A stretch of 64,000 nucleotides of DNA. Source: Pseudomonas oryzicola. GTDB lineage: Bacteria; Pseudomonadota; Gammaproteobacteria; Pseudomonadales; Pseudomonadaceae. This document shows positions 41,799-53,190 of this stretch, piece by piece. The stretch is from positions 831,001 to 895,000 of the forward strand of contig NZ_JABWRZ020000001.1 of the NCBI RefSeq assembly GCF_014269185.2, read 5' to 3'. Position 1 is the stretch's first letter, and each line of letters begins with the position of its first letter. The notes under the pieces are model-generated. The model saw only the letters and a list, made by a program, of their open reading frames with translations. It was not told the DNA's origin and made no database searches. Position numbers and translations under genes: made by a program.

Positions 41799-41880
41799 TT
41801 CGCGGGCACGCCCGCTCCCACAGGTATTGCGTCGTCCTTGAGGGCAGTGAAGATCCTGTGGGAGCGGGTGTGCCCGCGAA
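41799..41880. repeat. Paired REP palindrome between aidB-like gene and amn
   Basis: Arms 41799-41824 and 41855-41880 (26 bases each, one or two mismatches) with the TTCGCGGGCACGCCCGCTCC/CACAGG core and a 30-base spacer. Same REP subfamily as the element after rlpA. Confidence 0.85.
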
Positions 41881-41966
41881 TGGATGCAACACCGATCAAT
41901 GGGGGTGTATTTAGCCAAGAAGGCAGGCAAGATGGTTCACATGCATGTCCAGACAGGAAGCACAGT

Positions 41967-43430
41967 GTGAGCCAAGCGTTTGTAGTCGTTGATACCCCCG
42001 AGCAGGCCGTCGACCGTCTGGCGGCCTTGCATGACCAGGCTACCGGGGCCCTCAGCCAGGCCCTCAAGCGTTACCTCAAGGACCGTACCGAGCCGGGCGC
42101 CGAAGAGCGCGACCTGTTCCGCTACCCTGCGCTGCGCCTGACCTACTACAGCCACGGTGAAGTCGCCGCCACCACGCGGGCCTATGCCAAGGTGCAGGTG
42201 GCCGGCACGTACAGCGTCACCATCACCCAGCCGGCTGCGTTCCGTGCTTATCTGCTGGAGCAGCTGCGCCCGCTGATGCACGACTACACGGTGACGGTAG
42301 AGGTTGGCGTCAGCGAGCAGAACATCCCTTACCCCTACGTGGTCGATCAGGGCGACGAGCTGGCCGGCAGCGGCATCACCGCCGCCCAGCTGGCGCGGGT
42401 GTTCCCCAGCACCGACCTGTCGGCGGCTACCGACAATATTGCCGACGGCCTATACGACTGGGGCGGTGCCGAGACCCTGCCGCTGGCGCTGTTCGATGCC
42501 GCGCGGGTCGACTTCTCGCTGCGCCGCCTGGTGCACTACACCGGTAGCGACTGGCGCCACGTACAGCCGTGGATTCTGCTGACCAACTACCACCGCTACG
42601 TCGACCAGTTCATCAGCCACGGTCTTGACCAGTTGCGTGACGACCCGCGTTTCGTGCGCATGGTCCTGCCAGGCAACGTGGTGATCGAAAAGGGCATGGA
42701 CCACGGTGAAACCCAGGCTCTGGTGGCCAGTGTGGTCTGGCACCGCTACCAGATGCCGGCCTACCACCTGATCGCCGCCGACGGCGACGGCGTAACCCTG
42801 GTCAACATTGGCGTCGGCCCGTCCAACGCCAAGAACATCACCGACCACCTGGCCGTGCTGCGTCCGCACTGCTGGTTGATGATCGGCCACTGCGGTGGCC
42901 TGCGGCAGTCGCAGACCATCGGCGACTATGTGCTGGCACACGCCTACATGCGCCGTGATGGCATCCTTGACCGGGTGGTGCCGCCGAACATCCCGATTCC
43001 GGCGCTGGCCGAAGTGCAACTGGCCTTGCAGGAAGCCGCCGCACAGGTCACCGGCGAGCGTGGCGAACAGCTGAAGAAACGCTTGCGCACCGGCACCGTG
43101 CTGACCTACGACGACCGCAACTGGGAGCTGCGCTGGGCTCAGGAGCGGCCGCTGATCAACCTGTCGCGTGCTGTGGCGGTAGACATGGAAAGCGGCACTA
43201 TTGCCGCCCAGGGTTACCGCTTGCGCGTACCATATGGCACCTTGCTGTGTGTTTCCGACAAGCCGTTGCACAGCGAAATCAAGCTGCCGGGTTCGGCCAA
43301 CGCGTTCTACAACCGGGCGGTCAGCCAGCACCTGAAGATCGGCATTGCCGCGCTCGACCTGCTGCGTACCGAGCTCAATTCGCTGCACTCGCGTAAACTG
43401 CGCAGTTTCGATGAGCCGCCGTTCCGCTGA
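41967..43430 (+). CDS. amn: AMP nucleosidase
   Basis: Hydrolyses AMP to adenine and ribose-5-phosphate. 487 residues from the GTG at 41967 (MSQAFVVVDTPEQAV), with CAGGAAG well spaced upstream. N-terminal AMN domain (about 1-180) and C-terminal nucleoside-phosphorylase fold (VNIGVGPSNAKNITDHLAVL, GHCGGLRQSQTIGDYVLA, VDMESGTIAAQGYR). Confidence 0.94.
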   Translation: MSQAFVVVDTPEQAVDRLAALHDQATGALSQALKRYLKDRTEPGAEERDLFRYPALRLTYYSHGEVAATTRAYAKVQVAGTYSVTITQPAAFRAYLLEQLRPLMHDYTVTVEVGVSEQNIPYPYVVDQGDELAGSGITAAQLARVFPSTDLSAATDNIADGLYDWGGAETLPLALFDAARVDFSLRRLVHYTGSDWRHVQPWILLTNYHRYVDQFISHGLDQLRDDPRFVRMVLPGNVVIEKGMDHGETQALVASVVWHRYQMPAYHLIAADGDGVTLVNIGVGPSNAKNITDHLAVLRPHCWLMIGHCGGLRQSQTIGDYVLAHAYMRRDGILDRVVPPNIPIPALAEVQLALQEAAAQVTGERGEQLKKRLRTGTVLTYDDRNWELRWAQERPLINLSRAVAVDMESGTIAAQGYRLRVPYGTLLCVSDKPLHSEIKLPGSANAFYNRAVSQHLKIGIAALDLLRTELNSLHSRKLRSFDEPPFR

Positions 43431-43436
43431 GGCCCC

Positions 43437-44069
43437 ATGTCACTGCCCCCCCGTTCCAAGCCGCGCCGCCCTCAGGCGCGGCCTGCCACCGGCCTGCGTC
43501 GCCAGCCCAAGGCGCCCCCAGCCGAGCCACGCCTGATCGTGTTCAACAAGCCGTTCGACGTACTGACCCAATTCAGCGACGGCGACGGACGGGCGACGCT
43601 CAAGGATTATATCGACATCCCCGGCGTGTACCCGGCAGGGCGCCTGGACCGTGACAGCGAAGGCTTGTTGCTGCTGACCAACGACGGTGGTCTGCAGGCG
43701 CGTATCGCCGACCCAAAGCACAAGCTGGCCAAAACCTATTGGGTGCAGGTGGAAGGGGAGCCGAGCGATGAGCAGTTGCAGCGCTTGCGCGATGGCGTGG
43801 CGCTGAATGATGGGCCGAGCTTGCCGGCCGAGGCACGGCGCCTGGAAGAACCCGAGCTATGGCCGCGCAACCCGCCGGTACGCTTTCGCAAGAGCGTGCC
43901 GACCAGCTGGCTGGAGCTGGTGATTCGCGAAGGGCGTAACCGCCAGGTGCGGCGGATGACGGCGGCGGTGGGGTTGCCGACCTTGCGCCTGGTGCGGGTG
44001 CGGATCGGGAATTGGGCGCTGGATGGGTTGGAGCAGGGCTGCTGGCGCGAAGTGGCCGCCAAGCTTTAG
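43437..44069 (+). CDS. rluE: 23S rRNA pseudouridine synthase (RluE type)
   Basis: 210 residues. Catalytic-site motif [18 protein letters not shown] with the conserved Asp, KTYWVQVEG and [22 protein letters not shown]-terminal 30 residues are basic, with no S4 domain, as in RluE, which modifies U2457 in E. coli. Six bases after amn, so probably cotranscribed. Confidence 0.88.
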   Translation: MSLPPRSKPRRPQARPATGLRRQPKAPPAEPRLIVFNKPFDVLTQFSDGDGRATLKDYIDIPGVYPAGRLDRDSEGLLLLTNDGGLQARIADPKHKLAKTYWVQVEGEPSDEQLQRLRDGVALNDGPSLPAEARRLEEPELWPRNPPVRFRKSVPTSWLELVIREGRNRQVRRMTAAVGLPTLRLVRVRIGNWALDGLEQGCWREVAAKL

Positions 44070-44080
44070 TCTGGATAAAG

Positions 44081-44110
44081 GGCCATTCGCCGGCGTGCCC
44101 GCGAATGGCC
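44081..44110. terminator. Hairpin between convergent rluE and DUF2788 genes
   Basis: GGCCATTCGC (44081-44090) pairs with GCGAATGGCC (44101-44110), loop of ten bases that themselves contain a REP-type CGGCGTGCCC. No T-tract; may act for both convergent genes. Confidence 0.5.
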
Positions 44111-44120
44111 GCGAAACTTC

Positions 44121-44324
44121 CTACACCCCTTCGAGAAACCCCACCACCACGCTCTTGATGATAAAGGCCAACACCCCCAGCCCCAGCACGAAGAACAGGA
44201 TCAAGGTGCCGAACTTGCCTGCCTTGGACTTTTTCGCCAGATCCCAGACGATAAAGCCCATGAAACCGATCAGCACGGTGACCAGGATGATCATCATCCA
44301 TTCTTCGAATACGGCGGGATCCAT
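44121..44324 (-). CDS. DUF2788 small membrane protein
   Basis: 67 residues, two membrane helices (about 10-27 and 40-61) with a basic loop KKSKAGKFG between. The family is found mainly in pseudomonads and relatives; function unknown. It lies between two other genes on opposite strands and has its own short upstream gap. Confidence 0.85.
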   Translation of the reverse strand: MDPAVFEEWMMIILVTVLIGFMGFIVWDLAKKSKAGKFGTLILFFVLGLGVLAFIIKSVVVGFLEGV

Positions 44325-44378
44325 CAGTGTTCTCCAGGCAGGCTGAGCAGGTGATTATACGCCGGCTGACGTGAGCGT

Positions 44379-44855
44379 TTAACGTAAATGGGTCAATGGC
44401 AGCTCGGTGCTGGCCAGCACCTGGTTGAGCACGAAGCTCGAGCGCACGCTGGTGACGCCTTCGATACGGGTCAGGCTGCCCAGCAGCAGCTTCTGATAGT
44501 GGTCCATGTCCGGCACCACCACCTTGAGCTGGTAATCGGCGTCCATTCCGGTCACCAGGCTGCATTCGAGCACCTGTGGCAGGTTGCGGATGGCCGCCTC
44601 GAAGGTTTCGAAGCGCTCCGGGGTGTGGCGGTCCATGCCGATCAGCACATAGGCGGTCAGGCTCAGGCCGAGCTTCTTGCGGTCGAGCAAGGCCACCTGG
44701 CGCGAGATGTAGCCATCGTCTTCCAGTTGTTTGACCCGGCGCGAGCATGGTGAGGGCGACAGGCCGATGCGTTCGGCCAGTTCCTGGTTGGAAATGCGCG
44801 CATCGCGCTGCAATTCGGCGAGGATGCTCAGGTCGTAGCGGTCAAGTTTGCTCAT
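44379..44855 (-). CDS. Lrp/AsnC family transcriptional regulator
   Basis: 158 residues: N-terminal helix-turn-helix (LDRYDLSILAELQRD, ISNQELAERIGLSPSPCSRR) and C-terminal RAM/AsnC ligand domain (ECSLVTGMDADYQLKVVVPD). Leucine- or amino-acid-responsive regulators. Not close to BkdR by eye. No obvious target gene adjacent; the 397-base gap upstream may hold its promoter. Confidence 0.9.
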   Translation of the reverse strand: MSKLDRYDLSILAELQRDARISNQELAERIGLSPSPCSRRVKQLEDDGYISRQVALLDRKKLGLSLTAYVLIGMDRHTPERFETFEAAIRNLPQVLECSLVTGMDADYQLKVVVPDMDHYQKLLLGSLTRIEGVTSVRSSFVLNQVLASTELPLTHLR

Positions 44856-45252
44856 GGGGTATGCCTTTTCTGTTCCGATTGCGTTGAATTATCAATCCGG
44901 GGCGAAAAATTGCGCAAGTGCTATTTATCTGAGCAATCTTAGCAATCCGCTGTCGCACCCTGTCCGGTATCTTTATCCACAGAATCACTGCCCGGACATC
45001 AGTCCAAGGCGACGTGCCCCAGGCGGGCGGTCGCGGCCAGCCATCCAACAGGATCCGCCAGGCCCCCGGGCTACACACTTTCCAGAAGACGGTGTGAGGT
45101 GAGCCGGCGCCACAAGTGCCGAGCACGGACGACAATTCCTGAAGGGAGGCCCTGCGGCCTCCCTTTTTTCATGCCTGGGAATTTCTCTTGGCCCGCGTGA
45201 TGGGCGCGGTAGACTGGTTGCCTGCGCCGTTTTTTCTATCGAGAGGAATACC
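44856..45252. other. 397-base gap with no open reading frame, possible small RNA
   Basis: Contains the divergent promoters of the Lrp gene and the DUF6515 gene. From about 44985 the sequence is GC-rich with many short stems and ends in the perfect terminator at 45144-45169, which is on the plus strand and lies before, not after, the next gene. A transcript on the plus strand ending there would be a non-coding RNA of up to about 180 bases. It does not match 4.5S, 6S, RsmY/Z, tmRNA or PrrF features I know. Confidence 0.4.
45144..45169 (+). terminator. Strong orphan Rho-independent terminator
   Basis: GGGAGGCC (45144-45151) pairs with GGCCTCCC (45156-45163), loop CTGC, then six T. No annotated gene ends upstream on this strand; the nearest is the rluE stop, about 1.1 kb earlier with a minus-strand gene between. 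Confidence 0.85.
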
Positions 45253-46038
45253 ATGAAGTCGCGCATCTGGCAGTTGGCAGGTGTTGGTGTGTTGGGATTG
45301 GGCATCAGCTTCGCGGTCATGGCCGAAGGGCCAGGCGAGGCGCCTGCTCGTGCGCTCGACTCGCGCGACGAAGTGCAACAGACGCAGCCGCCACGCCAAG
45401 GCTACTACCAGGACATTCCGCGTCGCCATGGCGAGCACCGCTACTGGGAAGCCGGCGGCCCGGGGCAACGGCCCGGCGGCGACTGGCAAGGGCGCCCGGA
45501 CGGCAATGGCAATGGCTGGGGCCCAGGGCCGCAGTATCGTCCTGGGCACAGCCTCGATCATTTCCCGGACCGTTACTGGAAAGTGCCCTACCGTGGCGAC
45601 GATTATTTTTACTCCGGTGGTTACTGGTTCCGCCCGCAAGCGGGCAGGTATGTCGTGGTGACTCCGCCCTACGGCGTGCGGGTCGATTACCTGCCGCCCT
45701 ATGCGCGGGAAGTCTGGTTGGGTGGGGTGTTGTTCTTCGTGGTGGCCGATACCTATTACCGGTACCTGGCCGACAGCCGCGAATACGTTGTGGTCAACCC
45801 GCCTGTTGCTGCGCCGCCGCCCTCGGTGAGCGGTGGCTACGATGTGGTGGCTTACCCGATGTATGGGCAAGGGCCGGAGCAGCAGGAACAGGACCGCTAT
45901 CAGTGCCACCGCTGGGCGGTGAGTGAGTCTGGGTTCGACCCGGCGACAGCGGCGTATGCGCCGCCGGCCAATGTGGCCGATAACTATCGGCGAGCGCTGA
46001 GGGCGTGCTTCAGTGGCCGAGGCTATAGCATCAACTGA
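45253..46038 (+). CDS. DUF6515 family exported protein
   Basis: 261 residues with a signal peptide (cleavage near VMA/EGP, about 24). A glycine-, proline- and glutamine-rich region follows, then YRGDDYFYSGGYWFRPQAGRY and VVVTPPYGVRVDYLPPYA, the signature of the DUF6515 family in pseudomonads. Function unknown; envelope location expected. AGAGGAA precedes the start. Confidence 0.8.
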   Translation: MKSRIWQLAGVGVLGLGISFAVMAEGPGEAPARALDSRDEVQQTQPPRQGYYQDIPRRHGEHRYWEAGGPGQRPGGDWQGRPDGNGNGWGPGPQYRPGHSLDHFPDRYWKVPYRGDDYFYSGGYWFRPQAGRYVVVTPPYGVRVDYLPPYAREVWLGGVLFFVVADTYYRYLADSREYVVVNPPVAAPPPSVSGGYDVVAYPMYGQGPEQQEQDRYQCHRWAVSESGFDPATAAYAPPANVADNYRRALRACFSGRGYSIN

Positions 46039-46078
46039 ACCAGATGTGCTGCCTGCTCCGCCCTCATCGCCGGCAGGT

Positions 46079-46951
46079 TCACACCGGGTCGGCATGCACC
46101 ATCACATCCGCCTGCGGATAGCGCTGGCGGATGACTTTCGAGGCTTCCACGCACAAGCCATGCGCTTCATCCAGCGGCAACATCCCCGGCAGTTCCAGGT
46201 GCAACTGCACGAACCACTGGTTGCCTGACACCCGCGTACGCACGTCGTGCACGCCTTTCACGCCGGGTATGGCCAGCACCAGCGTGGCCATATCCTCGCC
46301 GACATCACCGGGCAGTTCCTTGTCCATCAGGATGGCTGTGCTCTCCCTGGCGATCTGCAACGCACTCCACAGGATGTAGGCGGCAATGCCCAGGCCGAAC
46401 AGTGCGTCCAGTTGCGGCCAGCCAAAGCGTGCCAGCAGCAACGCCAGGAGAATGCTGCCATTGAGCAACAGGTCCGAGCGGTAGTGCAGGGAGTCGGCCC
46501 GCACCGCCGTGGAGCCGGTCAGGCGGATGACCTTGTACTGCAAAGCCAGCAGGGCGAGTGTCAGCACCAGCGACAGCAGCATTACCCCGATACCGACGGC
46601 GGTATCGCCCAAGGGTTGCGGGGTGTGCAGGCGTTCAACCGCCTGCACCCCGATCAGCACCGCGCTGACCCCGATGAACAGCGCCTGCGCCATGCCGGCC
46701 AGGGCTTCGGCCTTGCCATGGCCGTAACGGTGGTCGTCGTCGGCCGGACGCAGGGCGTAGTGCACGGCGAGCAGGTTGAGGAACGAGGCAACGGCGTCCA
46801 GTGCCGAGTCGGTCAGCCCGGCCAGCAGGCTGACCGAGCCACTCAGCCACCAGGCTACGGCCTTGCTCAGGACCAGGATGCTGGCCACTGCCAGTGAGGC
46901 GCGCGTGGCCAGGCGCAGCAGGCGCTGGTGTTCAGCCGGGGTGGTGGTCAT
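46079..46951 (-). CDS. fieF: FieF-type cation diffusion facilitator (divalent metal efflux)
   Basis: 290 residues, six membrane helices and a cytoplasmic C-terminal domain. Site A metal ligands are in DSALD (helix 2) and HYRSD (helix 5), as in E. coli FieF/YiiP, which exports zinc and iron against protons. C-terminal KGVHDVRTRVSGNQWFVQLHLELP is typical. It lies downstream of the small lipoprotein gene on the same strand. Confidence 0.9.
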   Translation of the reverse strand: MTTTPAEHQRLLRLATRASLAVASILVLSKAVAWWLSGSVSLLAGLTDSALDAVASFLNLLAVHYALRPADDDHRYGHGKAEALAGMAQALFIGVSAVLIGVQAVERLHTPQPLGDTAVGIGVMLLSLVLTLALLALQYKVIRLTGSTAVRADSLHYRSDLLLNGSILLALLLARFGWPQLDALFGLGIAAYILWSALQIARESTAILMDKELPGDVGEDMATLVLAIPGVKGVHDVRTRVSGNQWFVQLHLELPGMLPLDEAHGLCVEASKVIRQRYPQADVMVHADPV

Positions 46952-46973
46952 CCTTGGGCAGTGTCCTTGCGGT

Positions 46974-47393
46974 TCAGGCCGACGGTATCAGGTCCAGGGT
47001 GGCAAGTTGCTCGATGCTGCCGCGATGCTGGATCAGCCGTGGGTCGTTCAACGGCAGGCGTTGGCCCAGTTCGCTCTCGAGAATGGCTTGCAACTTCAGG
47101 TTGTCGACCTTGCCGTCGGGGCTCACGGCCTCACGCAGCTTGACCGGGTCGACCTGGGCGGATCGCCCGCCTGAGTAATAGATGGCGCCCGTGGCGAAGT
47201 CGATGCCGAAGGCGATCAGCCCCGGGATCACGTAGAACAGGATGCCGATGGCATCCATTGCGGCAACCACTGGGTCGATCTTGCCGCCGATCTGGCCGCG
47301 ACGTTCCGGGTAGAGAATGGTGCCGCAAGCGGTCAGTTGGGTCAGCAAGGTGACGATGAGGGCGCTACCGATGACGCGGGTTGGGATGCGCAT
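46974..47393 (-). CDS. Small YceK-like lipoprotein
   Basis: 139 residues from the ATG at 47391-47393. Lipobox LTAC gives the lipidated Cys at 23, then GTILYPERRGQIGGKIDP and a hydrophobic stretch (AIGILFYVIPGLIAFGIDF). The early part resembles YceK-type lipoproteins; the gene is often misannotated in Pseudomonas. Function unknown. 22 bases separate it from fieF. Confidence 0.75.
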   Translation of the reverse strand: MRIPTRVIGSALIVTLLTQLTACGTILYPERRGQIGGKIDPVVAAMDAIGILFYVIPGLIAFGIDFATGAIYYSGGRSAQVDPVKLREAVSPDGKVDNLKLQAILESELGQRLPLNDPRLIQHRGSIEQLATLDLIPSA

Positions 47394-47509
47394 GTGAATC
47401 TCCGAAAAGGTGTTCAGCAGGGCAAGCGAAGCGCCTGCACCTGAAGCTAAGACCATGATAGAGCAGGCTGGGTTCGCCGTTATACTCGCGGGATTGTTCG
47501 AGGACCACC

Positions 47510-50038
<2,529 letters not shown>

Positions 50039-50107
50039 CATCGCATGGCCGTGTACCTCGGGGTTTTCCAGGGGCAACCTGTCAGGGGGGAAGATGCCGC
50101 CTGGCAG

Positions 50108-50638
50108 CTATCGGCGCGTGATGAGGAATGTCGCGATGTCGCCATCGTTCGTATTCAGATAGACATTACTGTCCGGAGGCATGTGATACAGCGTTTTCAC
50201 GGTACGGCCTGTATGGTCGCGCAGGCGGCAGCGCAGTGTGTCAGGGCCCCATTCCAGCGGCTCGAGTTTTATCAGGTCGACCGATGAGTTGGTTTGGTAC
50301 AAGCCAAGATAGCCGTTGCGGCTGATCTCGACCTTTCGGTCGCTGTCGGTGCCCGTGCCGTTGATGTAGACATGGATCCGCTCCGTAGTCTCGGAGTGGT
50401 ATTCGATGTTGAACGTGGTGGGCGCTGCTTGGCGTCCGGTGATCAGCCAGCCCTCCTCCAGGCCGAGCCCGGAAGCGTCGCTCAGCCGGACTGGTTCATC
50501 TTTCCCTGGTGAGTCGAACATCATTATTTCTTTGTACCTGGCCTGGGCGTCGTCCCAGTATTTCCAGGCCGACTGACAATATATGTGCGCCTCGAAAGAT
50601 TTTGCTTCTGCGATCCAGTGGGTAATGCTGTTACTCAT
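50108..50638 (-). CDS. Unknown protein, paralogue of the gene at 50981
   Basis: 176 residues, no signal peptide or membrane helix, aromatic and charged, probably beta-rich. Aligns along its length with the product of the divergent gene at 50981-51523: both have SF(E/D)A, (W)LI.G, DR/ER-(I/L)HYxI-GT, GY(L/V)G(L/M)Y, (I/F)KL(E/Q)PL.W, LRCR.RDH.G(R/Q)TV and end in TFLIT/EFLIT. Function unknown. Base composition is less GC-rich than its neighbours. It converges on hrpB with a 69-base gap. Confidence 0.75.
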   Translation of the reverse strand: MSNSITHWIAEAKSFEAHIYCQSAWKYWDDAQARYKEIMMFDSPGKDEPVRLSDASGLGLEEGWLITGRQAAPTTFNIEYHSETTERIHVYINGTGTDSDRKVEISRNGYLGLYQTNSSVDLIKLEPLEWGPDTLRCRLRDHTGRTVKTLYHMPPDSNVYLNTNDGDIATFLITRR

Positions 50639-50980
50639 GACTGTTCTCCATCAATAAGGGAGGTGAGCTCCCTCTGCGTGGGTACAGTAGTAAGGCGGCG
50701 GACCGGGCCGAAGCTTGAAGTGCTTCCTACTGCAGGAAGCCGCAGAGGCTGTCCATGGCCGGATGACCCATTGGTGGCCGAGGCGACGGCACGTGCCGAG
50801 GAACATGAGGAAACTGTGGCATTCAAGGCGGCGGGGCGTGGCGTTCGGAAGGATGTCCGGCATGTGAGGCTACCGAACGGGAACCTTTTCGTGCTGATGT
50901 TGGGCCGCAGCAATGAAAAGAATGGAGTGAGGCGGCGTCAGCTGCCTTTCGTCCCATTCACATCTTTGAGGCTCTACACG
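50639..50980. other. 342-base gap between divergent paralogues with a displaced hrpB 3' end
   Basis: Holds 50756-50797, a 42-base copy of the hrpB 3' end (37 of 42 bases identical to 49979-50020, all five differences synonymous, encoding WPDDPLVAEATARA). The reading frame is open through this copy and on into the downstream gene, but the part before 50981 is not similar to either paralogue. Must also contain promoters for both genes; none is clear by eye. Confidence 0.75.
50756..50797 (+). repeat. Displaced copy of the hrpB 3' end
   Basis: Direct repeat of 49979-50020. The 14 encoded residues are identical but the codons for Pro, Leu, Val and Arg differ, so the copy came from a divergent hrpB allele and was under selection as coding sequence before being displaced. 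Together with the intact end it brackets the paralogue at 50108-50638. Confidence 0.85.
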
Positions 50981-51523
50981 ATGAATCTCAGCGATATCTC
51001 CACCGATGATCCGATGTCCTTCGATGCACTGAAAATTTTCAATTGCACCATTCATGCGCTTCACCAAGGAGTCGCCTATCCGATAGTGCTCAGCGTAGAG
51101 GAGGACTATGCCGAATCCATCGTCCCTGGGCGTTGGGACTGGCTGATCAAAGGCGACCCTGGCCAAGCGTATGACGATGACCGTCGTATCTTCAAATTCC
51201 ATTTCCGCTCAAAAACCAGTGATCGGTTGCACTACCTGATTGGTGGTACTTCAAGCCGCAAAGGGCGCCGGCTGGCCTGTAGCCATAAAGGCTATGTAGG
51301 TATGTATACCGCTGCTGATGCGATCAACATCTTCAAGCTCCAACCCCTTGCGTGGGATGGACAGCAGCTTCGTTGCCGGTGGCGAGACCACCTTGGGCAG
51401 ACTGTGGAAATAGGTGACAATCCGAGTGATGGTAGAAGTTACGATCGGCAAGGTGGTTATCTCGATCATCTGAACGTCAAAATCACGGGTACTACCGAGT
51501 TCCTGATAACACCAATCGGGTGA
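50981..51523 (+). CDS. Unknown protein, paralogue of the gene at 50108
   Basis: 180 residues from the ATG at 50981 (MNLSDISTDDPMSFDALKIF). The frame is open for a further 132 codons upstream but passes through a copy of the hrpB tail and is not conserved with the paralogue, so this start is chosen. Beta-rich, no signal or membrane segment. Shares GYxGxY, KLxPLxW, LRCRxRDHxGxTV and FLIT blocks with its neighbour. Function unknown; lower GC than the flanking core genes. Confidence 0.75.
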   Translation: MNLSDISTDDPMSFDALKIFNCTIHALHQGVAYPIVLSVEEDYAESIVPGRWDWLIKGDPGQAYDDDRRIFKFHFRSKTSDRLHYLIGGTSSRKGRRLACSHKGYVGMYTAADAINIFKLQPLAWDGQQLRCRWRDHLGQTVEIGDNPSDGRSYDRQGGYLDHLNVKITGTTEFLITPIG

Positions 51524-51535
51524 GCCTGCTGCGTA

Positions 51536-52192
51536 TCAACGGTCAGGCAGGGGTTCCAGCAGCATGAACAGCCGATACAGCACTACCGTGCTGAACAGCT
51601 GCAGGAACCCGCTCAGGCTATCCAAGGCCAATTCGACTCCTGGCGCTGGCTCGGGGAAGGCCATCAGCAGCAGCCCGTCGATCAGCCAGATCGGTGCCAG
51701 CACGCCGACCACGCAAATCATGATGCGCATGAAATGGCCGGTGGTCATGCTGGCGCTTTCGCGCATCGCCTGCACCACTGGCCGGCCGCGCAATACCAGC
51801 AAGTACTCGGCGAACACCAGATTGATCATGATCCACACGCCCGGGAAGATGAATAGCGCAAGGCCCGCCATGATCAGCAGCGAACTGATCAGTATCAGCA
51901 ATGCGAGTTGCGGCCACAGTTGCACGGCACGCGCGAACAGGTCGCGCTTGGGTGTTTCATGGCCATTGCTGCGGGTATCGAGGTACAGGATCAGCGCGGC
52001 GCTGTACAGCGGGTAGAACAGCAGGCTGACCAGCATGCCATAGGCCGGCGATGCCTGGTCGCCCATCTGCCGGTACAGCAGCTGGGTGAACAACGCTTCC
52101 AGCACCACCAGTGGCAGGCACAGCTGGAGGATGTTCGGCAGGTGGCGGCGGAAGAAGTACAGGGAGTCGCGCAAGACGCTCAGCGGATTCAT
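51536..52192 (-). CDS. YciC-family membrane protein
   Basis: 218 residues, about six membrane helices, with AALILYLDTRSNG, IMINLVFAEYLLVLRGRPVVQAMRESASMT and a conserved FPGVW motif in the middle. Matches the YciC/UPF0259 family of Gammaproteobacteria, of unknown function. Convergent with the paralogue at 50981 (12-base gap). Confidence 0.82.
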   Translation of the reverse strand: MNPLSVLRDSLYFFRRHLPNILQLCLPLVVLEALFTQLLYRQMGDQASPAYGMLVSLLFYPLYSAALILYLDTRSNGHETPKRDLFARAVQLWPQLALLILISSLLIMAGLALFIFPGVWIMINLVFAEYLLVLRGRPVVQAMRESASMTTGHFMRIMICVVGVLAPIWLIDGLLLMAFPEPAPGVELALDSLSGFLQLFSTVVLYRLFMLLEPLPDR

Positions 52193-52358
52193 CGGTCAAC
52201 ATCGCATGGCAGTAAAAACAGGGAGCTAACTTTAGCCCAAAGCAGGCTCGCGGCTGTCATTTGCTGAAAAAAGTTTCACGCCGCCGTGATTGAATCCCCC
52301 GCCTGCACACCTCATCTTTGACGCTGTCCGTTGTCCCGCTACCCCATGAGGTCGCCCC

Positions 52359-53114
52359 ATGAATACTGAAGAACAAACCTTGATCGACGGCCTGTTCAGC
52401 CGTATCAGGCAAGCCGAGGACCCGAGCCAGCCACGTGATGCTCGGGCTCAGGCACGCATCGAAGAGCATCTGCGCCAGCAGCCGGCGGCACCTTATTACA
52501 TGGCCCAGGCGATTCTGGTCCAGGAGGCTGCGATCAAGCGCCTCGACGAGCAGAACAAGCAACTGGAAGCTGAACTGAAGCAGGCGCGTGCCCAGGCTGA
52601 GGCCGCACGCGCCAGCAGCGCGCCAAGCAGTGGTGGTGGTGGTTTTCTTTCCAGCATTTTTGGTTCGGGTGGACGCAATGCAGCTCCGGCCGTGCAACCG
52701 CAACCAGCCGTTGCCGCCCCGGCGTCGTCGACTGGCGGCTGGCGCGAACCGGCGGCGCCCGGCTATTCCCAACCGCAAATGCAGCAGCCCGGTTTTGCAG
52801 CCGCGCCAGCACGCAGTGGTGCCAGCAGTTTCCTTGGTGGGGCGATGCAGACCGCAGCCGGCGTGGCCGGCGGTGTGTTGCTGGCGCAGGGTATCAGCAG
52901 CCTGTTCCACCATGATGCGCAGCCGCAGGAAGTGGTCGAAGTGATCAAGGAAGAGCCGGCACCCGCCAGTGACAGCGGTGGCTGGAATGACTCGGGTGCA
53001 CAGCAGCACGTTGCCGACAATGGTGGTTGGGGCAGTGACCAGGGCGGTTATGCCGACAGCGATTATGGTAGCGATGATGGTGGGTTCTTCTCGGACGACG
53101 ATTCGTACGTCTGA
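52359..53114 (+). CDS. DUF2076 family protein
   Basis: 251 residues. N-terminal helical part (EEQTLIDGLFSRIRQAE) and a coiled coil (about 55-85, EAAIKRLDEQNKQLEAELKQ), then a glycine-rich GGGGFLSSIFGSGG linker and an acidic, glycine- and tyrosine-rich tail. The DUF2076 layout is widespread in Proteobacteria; function unknown. Divergent from yciC-like gene with a 166-base gap. Confidence 0.85.
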   Translation: MNTEEQTLIDGLFSRIRQAEDPSQPRDARAQARIEEHLRQQPAAPYYMAQAILVQEAAIKRLDEQNKQLEAELKQARAQAEAARASSAPSSGGGGFLSSIFGSGGRNAAPAVQPQPAVAAPASSTGGWREPAAPGYSQPQMQQPGFAAAPARSGASSFLGGAMQTAAGVAGGVLLAQGISSLFHHDAQPQEVVEVIKEEPAPASDSGGWNDSGAQQHVADNGGWGSDQGGYADSDYGSDDGGFFSDDDSYV

Positions 53115-53142
53115 CAGGTCTGGCATACTGCTGGCAATTTTG

Positions 53143-53161
53143 GGGGCTGCTTGGCAGCCCC
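53143..53161 (+). terminator. Hairpin after the DUF2076 gene
   Basis: GGGGCTGC (53143-53150) pairs with GCAGCCCC (53154-53161), loop TTG, 28 bases after the stop. No T-tract follows, so termination strength is uncertain. Confidence 0.5.
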
Positions 53162-53190
53162 GGCATTCCAGGCCAGACATGAGGTTTCAG

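Noticed and set aside
44985..45169. 4.5S RNA, RsmY/RsmZ or PrrF in the Lrp-DUF6515 gap
   Set aside because: The SRP core (GGTCAGGTCCGGAAGG type), repeated GGA-loop hairpins of Rsm RNAs and the PrrF core are all absent. Left as an unnamed candidate.
50585..50980. Upstream 132 codons as a real N-terminal extension of the paralogue at 50981
   Set aside because: This part contains the hrpB tail copy and does not match the paralogue. The 176-residue partner starts at the same aligned position as the internal ATG.
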